Below are positions 6,007 through 11,074 of a stretch of 11,074 nucleotides of DNA, piece after piece. The notes beneath the pieces are model-generated. The model did no database searches. It saw nothing but the letters and a program-made list of their open reading frames with translations, and had not been told where the DNA came from. A program made the translations under genes and the position numbers. The stretch is from Pseudomonadota bacterium (GTDB lineage: Bacteria; Desulfobacterota; Desulfobacteria; Desulfobacterales; Desulfosarcinaceae). Where the stretch lies: assembly GCA_023435265.1 (NCBI GenBank), contig JAEYRZ010000210.1, positions 1-11,074 of the forward strand, written 5' to 3'. Position 1 is the first letter of the stretch. Each line of letters begins with the position of its first letter.

Positions 6007-7772
6007 TGTTCGTCGATCTGCGCGCCTTCCTTGCCGAATTGGAACGAAGGGGGCAGCTGGCCCGCGTTCCGGTGGAAGTCGATCCCGATCAGGAGATCAC
6101 GGTCATCCACCACCGCGTTATCGCCGCCGGCGGTCCGGCGCTGCTTTTCGAGCGCGTCAAAGGATCGCCTTATCGCGTGGCCACCAATTTGTTCGGTACG
6201 CCGCAGCGCGTCGCCATGGCCTGCGGCGGTCCGCCGGCCCGAACCGGCGAAGGACTGGCCCGGGCGGTCACGCGGTTCATGCCGCCTTCATTGAAGGGAC
6301 TCTGGGCGGCGCGGCGCGATCTGCGGCCTCTTTTATCCGCACGCCTGCGGACCGTGGCGCAGGGTCCGGTGCTCGACTGCGTACAAGCCCCGGCCGACCT
6401 GATGCGCCTGCCGGTGCTGACCTGCTGGCCCGAAGACGGCGGGCCGTTCTTCACGCTTCCCCTGGTGCACACGGTCGATCCTGTGAGCGGACAGGGAAAC
6501 CTCGGCATCTACCGCCTGCAGCGTTTCGATGCGCAGTCCACCGGCATGCACTGGCAGATCGAAAAGGGCGGCGGCTTTCACTTCGACCAGGCCGCGCGGC
6601 TGAACCGGCCGCTGCCGGTCAGCGTGATTCTGGGCGGCCCGCCGGCGCTGACCATCGCCGCCGTGGCGCCGCTGCCCGAAGGGCTGGACGAGCGCGTGCT
6701 GGCCGCTTTCCTGATGGGGCGTCCGCTGGCGATGATCCGGCGGCCCGGCGGTCATCGCGTTCCGGCTCGCGCCGAATTCGTGCTCGAAGGCGAAGTGCAG
6801 CCGGGCGAGCGCCGCCGTGAAGGACCGTTCGGCGATCATTTCGGACACTACTCGGCCGCGGCCGATTACCCGGTGCTGCGCGTCGCGCGTGTGCTGGCGC
6901 GCCGCGACGCCATCTACCCGGCCACCGTGGTGGGCAAGCCGGTCCAGGAAGATTACTACATCGGCGAGGCCCTGCAGGAACTGACCCTGCCGCTTTTGAA
7001 GCTGCTCAAGCCGGCGATCACCGATCTGTGGGCTTACCCGGAAACCGGTTTTCACCCCCTGGCCGCAATGGCCGTCCGCGAGCGTTATCCTGCCGAAGCC
7101 CTCAAGCTCAGCCTGGGAATGCTGGGCGAGGGCCAGGTCTCTTTGACCAAAGTCCTGGTGACGGTCGGCGAGGGCACGCCGGTGCGCGATTTCGAGGCGG
7201 TCAGCACCGCCCTTTGGCGCTATCTGACACCCGAGGGGGTTTTCCTGCTCGCTCCCACGGCCCAGGACACGCTCGATTTTACCGGACCGGCCATGAACAC
7301 CGGCAGCCGGTTGATCCTGATCGCCACCGGCCGGCAGGAGGCCGGCAGAACGCCGCCGCCGCTCCCGGACGGAAAAGACCGGCTGCACCCCCGTCTCGGC
7401 CCCTCGGCGGCCTGCGGCCCGGCCTTTCTGCTGGTGCAGGCGGGCGAGGACATCGGCGATCCGCAGGCGCTCATTTCCGAACTGAAACACCACCCGCTGG
7501 CCGGCGCGTACCTGTTCGTCGTCCTGGTCAGCCCCGACATCCCCCTTTCGGATGCCGTCCTGCGGTTGTGGGGCTGGTTCACGCGCTTCGATCCGGCCGC
7601 CGATCTCTATCCCGCCGGCCGAAAGGTGGCCGGGAACCGGCTCTATTTCGATTTTCCCCTCCTTATTGACGCCCGCTGGAAAAAGGGCTATCCCCGTCCG
7701 GTGGCATTCGATCCGCAGGTGGCCCGCAGGGTCGATGCGCGCTGGGACAGCTACCGCATTCCCGGCTGCTGA
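6006..7772 (+). CDS. mqnL: UbiD-family decarboxylase, menaquinone (futalosine) type
   Basis: This cytosolic prenyl-FMN-dependent decarboxylase most likely removes the carboxylate from prenylated 1,4-dihydroxy-6-naphthoate, giving demethylmenaquinol. The 588-residue length is longer than E. coli-type UbiD and fits the menaquinone-specific subfamily. Motifs include LPVLTCWPEDGGPFFTLPLV, NLGIYRLQRFDAQSTGMHWQ, the acidic active-site segment EFVLEGE (E257-E263) and EGPFGDHFGHYS (E272 onward), followed by GKPVQEDYYIGEA. It starts at ATG 6006, overlapping the ubiX stop by one base, with GGGAGGA at 5990-5996 nine bases upstream; the open frame extending back to 5412 is only a shadow over ubiX. The next gene starts immediately after its stop. 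The symbol follows Streptomyces usage; a general UbiD label would also be right. Confidence 0.9.
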   Translation: MFVDLRAFLAELERRGQLARVPVEVDPDQEITVIHHRVIAAGGPALLFERVKGSPYRVATNLFGTPQRVAMACGGPPARTGEGLARAVTRFMPPSLKGLWAARRDLRPLLSARLRTVAQGPVLDCVQAPADLMRLPVLTCWPEDGGPFFTLPLVHTVDPVSGQGNLGIYRLQRFDAQSTGMHWQIEKGGGFHFDQAARLNRPLPVSVILGGPPALTIAAVAPLPEGLDERVLAAFLMGRPLAMIRRPGGHRVPARAEFVLEGEVQPGERRREGPFGDHFGHYSAAADYPVLRVARVLARRDAIYPATVVGKPVQEDYYIGEALQELTLPLLKLLKPAITDLWAYPETGFHPLAAMAVRERYPAEALKLSLGMLGEGQVSLTKVLVTVGEGTPVRDFEAVSTALWRYLTPEGVFLLAPTAQDTLDFTGPAMNTGSRLILIATGRQEAGRTPPPLPDGKDRLHPRLGPSAACGPAFLLVQAGEDIGDPQALISELKHHPLAGAYLFVVLVSPDIPLSDAVLRLWGWFTRFDPAADLYPAGRKVAGNRLYFDFPLLIDARWKKGYPRPVAFDPQVARRVDARWDSYRIPGC

Positions 7773-8870
7773 ATGAAAACGAGACCGATGCTGGATACGA
7801 CACTGTTCGATCAGGCCCTGGAAAAAGGCGCGCAGGGCCAGAGGCTCACGCGCCAGGAGGCCCTTTCGCTGGCCGAGGCGATCACCCCCGACCGGCTGCA
7901 CGCTTTAGGTCGCGCCGCCCTGGCCAACCGCCGGCTGCGGTTCGGCGACCGGGCCACCTTCGTGTTCAACCTGCAGATCAATCCGGCCAACATCTGCGGC
8001 GCGCGATGCACCTTCTGCAACTACGCGGCCTCGCGGCACGATGCCCACGCCTACGTGCTCAGCGAAGCGGAGATCCTGGACAAGGTGGCCCAGCTGCAGC
8101 CCACCGAGGCGCACATCGTGGGCGGCCTGAACCAGGTGTGGCCTTACGAGCGCAATCTGGCGCTGGTACGCACGCTGCGCGGCAGCTACCCGCATTTGCA
8201 TATCAAAGCCTTCACGGCCGTGGAGATCGCCTGGTTCGCCAAAACCGCCCGCAAGCGCGAAGAAGTGATCCTTTCGGAACTGAAGGCGGCGGGCGTGGAC
8301 GCACTGCCCGGCGGCGGGGCCGAAATCTTCTCCGAGCGTCTGTACCGGCAGCATTGGAAGAACAAGATCGGTCCGGCCGAATGGCTGCGCATTCACGCCC
8401 TGGCGCATGAAACAGGACTGTCCACCAACGCCACCATGCTCTACGGCTTCGGCGACACCTGGGCCGAACGCATCGAGCATCTTTTGATTCTGCGGGAGGC
8501 CCAGGACACCTCCAAAGGGTTCGTCTGTTTCATCCCGCTGGCGTTTCAGCCGGGCAGCGGCCGCTTCGTCGAAGCCGGCCCCACGCCGCTGGAAACGCTG
8601 GCCGTGCTGGGTATCGCCCGGCTGGTGCTGGACAACATCGCCCATCTCAAATCCTACTGGCCCATGAGCGGCCTGGCCGCCGCCGCCGCGGGGCTGAGCT
8701 GGGGCGCCGACGACATGGACGGGACCATTTCGGAGGAGAAGATCGCCCACCTGGCCGGCGCCACCACCCCCAAGGGGCTGGCGCGCGGGCGCATGACCGA
8801 GACGATCCGCATGGCGGGGTTTGCACCCGTGGAACGCGACGGACGCTTCAACGCGGTCGTGGCGCCTTGA
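7773..8870 (+). CDS. mqnE: Aminofutalosine synthase MqnE (radical SAM)
   Basis: MqnE joins 3-[(1-carboxyvinyl)oxy]benzoate to the S-adenosylmethionine-derived adenosyl radical and loses CO2, forming 6-amino-6-deoxyfutalosine. The 365-residue protein has the radical SAM 4Fe-4S motif C75-x3-C79-x2-C82 and the MqnE hallmarks HIVGGLN, HIKAFTAVEI, LPGGGAEIF, TNATMLYG and GADDMDGT. Two places differ from the family pattern I remember: FCNYAAS after the last cluster cysteine instead of FCAF-x-R, and LYGFGDT instead of LYGH-x-ET. ATG 7773 directly abuts the TGA of the UbiD gene; an in-frame ATG at 7788 is a possible alternative, and neither has a strong ribosome site. HIKAFTAVEI separates it from its paralogue MqnC two genes downstream. 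Confidence 0.9.
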   Translation: MKTRPMLDTTLFDQALEKGAQGQRLTRQEALSLAEAITPDRLHALGRAALANRRLRFGDRATFVFNLQINPANICGARCTFCNYAASRHDAHAYVLSEAEILDKVAQLQPTEAHIVGGLNQVWPYERNLALVRTLRGSYPHLHIKAFTAVEIAWFAKTARKREEVILSELKAAGVDALPGGGAEIFSERLYRQHWKNKIGPAEWLRIHALAHETGLSTNATMLYGFGDTWAERIEHLLILREAQDTSKGFVCFIPLAFQPGSGRFVEAGPTPLETLAVLGIARLVLDNIAHLKSYWPMSGLAAAAAGLSWGADDMDGTISEEKIAHLAGATTPKGLARGRMTETIRMAGFAPVERDGRFNAVVAP

Positions 8871-8906
8871 GCCATCAATTTTTGAGCCACAGAAGGTTTT
8901 GACTCG

Positions 8907-9704
8907 ATGACCCATCCGATATCCATGATCCCCTACGTCAACATGGCGCCATTTCAGGCGCTCGGGCCGCCGCCGGGCTGCCATTTGATCGAATGCACGC
9001 CGCGCCAGAGCATCGCGGCGCTCAAGGCCGGAGAAGTCTGGGCGGCGGCCGTGCCGGTGGGTGGGCTTGCGCAACTCGCCGGGGAAGTCGATTATCTCGG
9101 CTGCTTCGGCATCGCGGCCCGCAGCGAGGTGATGAGCGTCCTCTTCTTTTCGGACCGTCCCTTCGAGGCCTTTTGCCGCCCCCTGAGCCTGCATTTGAGT
9201 ACCGAGTCGGCCTCCAGCATCCGCTTGCTCTTTCTGCTGCTCGGCTATCAGCACGGGTTCGAGCGCCTGCCGTTCGCCGCCGACGAAGCGCGTCCCGCCA
9301 ACGGAACTCTGCTGATCGGCGACGCCGCCCTGCGCGCGGCGCAGACGGTGCAGCGGGAAGGGGCGCTGAACGGTTTTCAGATCATCACCGACCTTGCCGC
9401 CCGCTGGGACGCACATCACAAGCTGCCCTTCGTTTTCGCCCGATGGGTCGTCCGCAAGGATGTGCCCGACGCGCTGCGCACCGCTTTGCTGGGCTGGCTG
9501 CAGCGCTATCGGGAAGAGGAGGTGGACCTGATCCGGCAGGCCGCACCCCGGGTGGCCGCGCGTCTGGGGTCATCGATCGATTTCGCCCTGCGTTATCTCA
9601 AGATCATCCGGCGCTGTCTCACGGCCGAGGATGAGGCCGGGCAGGAGCGCTTTCAAAATGAACTGCGCCGCCATATGCGTGAACCGCTTTTCAAGCCGGC
9701 CTGA
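8907..9704 (+). CDS. mqnA: Chorismate dehydratase MqnA
   Basis: MqnA dehydrates chorismate to 3-[(1-carboxyvinyl)oxy]benzoate, the committed first step of the futalosine route. The 265-residue cytosolic protein has a periplasmic-binding-protein-like fold, as MqnD does, but no signal peptide. Family features are ISMIPYVNMAPF at the N-terminus, GCFGIAARSEVMSVLFFS, GTLLIGDAAL and DLAARWDAHHKLPFVFARW. N12 and S77 may correspond to the Asn and Ser reported as important in the Deinococcus enzyme, but I infer this without an alignment. The usual TGLPFVFA reads HKLPFVFA here, a modest divergence. ATG 8907 has AGAAGG at 8891-8896 upstream; the 36-base gap after mqnE shows no terminator. It is the first pathway step, yet it sits between the two radical SAM genes. 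Confidence 0.88.
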   Translation: MTHPISMIPYVNMAPFQALGPPPGCHLIECTPRQSIAALKAGEVWAAAVPVGGLAQLAGEVDYLGCFGIAARSEVMSVLFFSDRPFEAFCRPLSLHLSTESASSIRLLFLLLGYQHGFERLPFAADEARPANGTLLIGDAALRAAQTVQREGALNGFQIITDLAARWDAHHKLPFVFARWVVRKDVPDALRTALLGWLQRYREEEVDLIRQAAPRVAARLGSSIDFALRYLKIIRRCLTAEDEAGQERFQNELRRHMREPLFKPA

Positions 9705-9719
9705 ATCGAGAAGGCTACT

Positions 9720-10829
9720 ATGATTATATCCTCTCCTGTTCATTCTATCCCGCCGGAGCGCATCGACCGCCGGACCGCCCGCGAGATTCTGGAGCGCATG
9801 CCGCTTGGAGAGTTGATGGGCCTGGCGCATGCCGAGCGTCTGCGCCGCCATCCCCGGCCGCTGGTGACCTTTGTCTTCGACACCAATCCGAACTACACCA
9901 ATATCTGCGCGACCGGCTGCCGCTTCTGCGCCTTCTGCCGCAGGGCCGGCGATACCGATGCCTATACCCTGACCCCGGAAGAAGTGGCGGCCCGGGTACA
10001 GCATACCGCCGAAAACGGTGCCACCACGGTGCTGCTGCAGGGCGGGCACAACCCGCGGATCGGCCTGACGCAGTGGTTGGCGTATATCCGCGCCATCCGG
10101 GCAGCCTGCCCGCGGATTCACATCCACCCCTTCAGCCCGGCCGAATACTGCTTCATGGCGCAGCGTGAGAAGTGCGATGTGCACGAGATCCTGGCGGCCG
10201 TCTTCGCGGAAGGCATCCGCACGATTCCCGGCGGCGGGGCCGAGATCCTGACCGAAGCGGTGCGCCGCAAAATCGCCCCGCACAAGGCCTGCACCGAAGA
10301 CTGGCTGAAGGTGTGCGAAACGGCGCACCGTATCGGGTTCAAGACCACGGCCACGATGATGTTCGGCCATGTGGAGAGCGCTGACGACATCGTCGAACAT
10401 CTGCTGCGCCTGCGCGACCTGCAGGACCGCACGGGGGGGTTCACCAGCTTCATCCCCTGGTCGTTCAAGCCGGGCAACACGCCCCTGGGGCGCGAGATCC
10501 CCGATCCCGCCCACCCGGCGCTCTACGTTCGCATCATCGCCCTTTCACGCCTCGTTCTGGATAATTTCGATCATATCCAATCGTCGTGGTTCAGTGAGAA
10601 TGCGGCCGCCGGCCAGCTCGGCCTGCTGGGGGGCGCCGATGATTTCGGCGGCATCCTGGTCGAAGAACATGTCCTGCAGCAGACCGGCCACGCACCCACC
10701 GCAAGCGCCGAAACGGTCAAGACCCTCATCCGCCGCACCGGCTTCACGCCGGCCCAGCGCGATTCGGATTACAATGTCCTCGAAATATTCAAAGCGCCCG
10801 AGGCGATCGGTTTGGCGGCTGCCGAATAG
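9720..10829 (+). CDS. mqnC: Dehypoxanthine futalosine cyclase MqnC (radical SAM)
   Basis: MqnC uses a 5'-deoxyadenosyl radical to cyclise dehypoxanthine futalosine into its spiro/cyclic form, the substrate of MqnD. The 369-residue protein carries the cluster motif C63-x3-C67-x2-C70 in NYTNICATGCRFCAFCRR, then VLLQGGHNP, IHIHPFSPAEY, RTIPGGGAEIL, TTATMMFGHVES and the GFTSFIPWSFKPGNTPL segment, all characteristic of MqnC rather than MqnE. ATG 9720 is preceded by GAGAAGG at 9708-9714, a good ribosome site, 15 bases after the mqnA stop. It is the last gene of the run; no clear intrinsic terminator follows, only GC-rich inverted repeats without a T-run. The size is normal. Confidence 0.93.
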   Translation: MIISSPVHSIPPERIDRRTAREILERMPLGELMGLAHAERLRRHPRPLVTFVFDTNPNYTNICATGCRFCAFCRRAGDTDAYTLTPEEVAARVQHTAENGATTVLLQGGHNPRIGLTQWLAYIRAIRAACPRIHIHPFSPAEYCFMAQREKCDVHEILAAVFAEGIRTIPGGGAEILTEAVRRKIAPHKACTEDWLKVCETAHRIGFKTTATMMFGHVESADDIVEHLLRLRDLQDRTGGFTSFIPWSFKPGNTPLGREIPDPAHPALYVRIIALSRLVLDNFDHIQSSWFSENAAAGQLGLLGGADDFGGILVEEHVLQQTGHAPTASAETVKTLIRRTGFTPAQRDSDYNVLEIFKAPEAIGLAAAE

Positions 10830-10999
10830 CAAACGGCAGCTTGTCCGTCGGGGCGGCGTTCAACAGGCAAAGACGGCCGTTCCCGTTCCGGGTCCCGACG
10901 CCGGGTGGGAATATTATCCCTTGACTGCCGAAAAGAATCTATCTTAACCACTCTTGTCCAAAATAGGATTCGACTAAGTAGTAAATCAGTAAGCGCTTG

Positions 11000-11065
11000 A
11001 AAAAAAACCTCCTTGTAAGGCATGGTTTAACAGCGACGAAAAACCGATTGCCAACAACAAGGAGG
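11000..11065 (-). terminator. Long interrupted hairpin followed by eight T on the minus strand
   Basis: Three nested helices pair 11008-11016 with 11057-11065 (9 bp, CCTCCTTGT/ACAAGGAGG), 11019-11022 with 11049-11052 (GGCA/TGCC) and 11024-11028 with 11041-11045 (GGTTT/AAACC), with a 12-base loop. Read on the minus strand the stem is followed directly by eight T (complement of 11000-11007), the layout of a factor-independent terminator. It would serve a minus-strand gene lying to the right of the window and converging on mqnC. The competing reading, a plus-strand leader, is listed separately; I cannot decide between them from this window. Confidence 0.42.
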
Positions 11066-11074
11066 CAGCCCGAT
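11008..11074 (+). promoter_or_regulatory. Strong Shine-Dalgarno sequestered in a hairpin, likely start of next gene at 11073
   Basis: AAGGAGG (11059-11065) is a perfect Shine-Dalgarno, 7 bases before the window's last two bases AT (11073-11074); if the next base is G, a gene starts there. The whole Shine-Dalgarno is paired in the 9-bp outer helix with CCTCCTTGT (11008-11016), backed by two inner helices. On the plus strand this would block translation unless the helix is opened, as in thermosensors, riboswitch expression platforms or the SD-masking leader of IS200-type elements. The pairing is seen; the gene start and the switch are inferred. Confidence 0.4.

Noticed and set aside
6333..7901. 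522-codon open frame antisense to the UbiD gene
   Set aside because: Shadow of a well-supported gene; the composition is typical of reverse-strand GC-rich codon usage.
7905..9419. 504-codon open frame antisense to mqnE and mqnA
   Set aside because: It spans two real genes and their intergenic gap with no domain of its own.
10854..10920. GC-rich inverted repeats after mqnC (CGGCGT/ACGCCG, CCCG/CGGG, GGGA/TCCC) as its terminator
   Set aside because: The stems are short or widely spaced and compete with each other, and no T-run follows; at this GC such repeats arise by chance.
10921..10947. TTGACT at 10921-10926 as a promoter for the gene beyond the window
   Set aside because: A good -35 match, but no acceptable -10 at 16-18 bases; TATCTT is only 13 bases away.
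10769..11023. 84-codon minus-strand frame running from the right intergenic region into mqnC
   Set aside because: No recognised homology or ribosome site, and the C-terminal part is an mqnC shadow.

Overview
The window looks like ordinary chromosome from a GC-rich, anaerobic, respiring bacterium, most likely a Desulfobacterota (deltaproteobacterial) sulfate reducer or relative. This rests on the high GC of the coding part, a futalosine-type menaquinone gene set and the general look of the proteins; the taxonomic assignment is an inference. There is no rRNA, tRNA, CRISPR array or recognisable transposase gene.

Left part (1-3021). The window opens inside the 3' half of mqnD (1,4-dihydroxy-6-naphthoate synthase). 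After a 145-base gap with a plausible promoter and a near-palindrome come an OmpR-type response regulator and its membrane histidine kinase, overlapping by 35 bases. A small YkgJ-type cysteine-cluster protein lies convergent to the kinase, on the minus strand.

Middle and right (3022-10829). A 301-base divergent intergenic region separates the cysteine-cluster gene from a seven-gene run, all on the plus strand with short gaps or overlaps: thrC (threonine synthase), mqnP (UbiA-type prenyltransferase), ubiX (flavin prenyltransferase), a UbiD-family decarboxylase (mqnL type), mqnE (aminofutalosine synthase), mqnA (chorismate dehydratase) and mqnC (dehypoxanthine futalosine cyclase). Together with mqnD these cover nearly all of the futalosine route. 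MqnA makes 3-enolpyruvyl-benzoate from chorismate, MqnE makes aminofutalosine, MqnC cyclises dehypoxanthine futalosine and MqnD releases 1,4-dihydroxy-6-naphthoate. MqnP prenylates it, and the UbiD enzyme, using prenylated FMN made by UbiX, removes the carboxylate. The hydrolase step (MqnB or an MTA/SAH-type nucleosidase) and the final methyltransferase (MenG/UbiE) are not in this window. Threonine synthase at the head of the run has no evident role in quinone synthesis.

Right edge (10830-11074). This part is clearly more AT-rich and carries no convincing gene. It ends in a long interrupted hairpin (11008-11065) whose right arm contains a perfect Shine-Dalgarno sequence 7 bases before an 'AT' at the last window bases. 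It is either a translational switch or leader for a gene starting at 11073, or a minus-strand intrinsic terminator (eight T on that strand) for a convergent gene beyond the window. This is the most interesting non-coding structure here. I saw no clearly undescribed multi-gene system.
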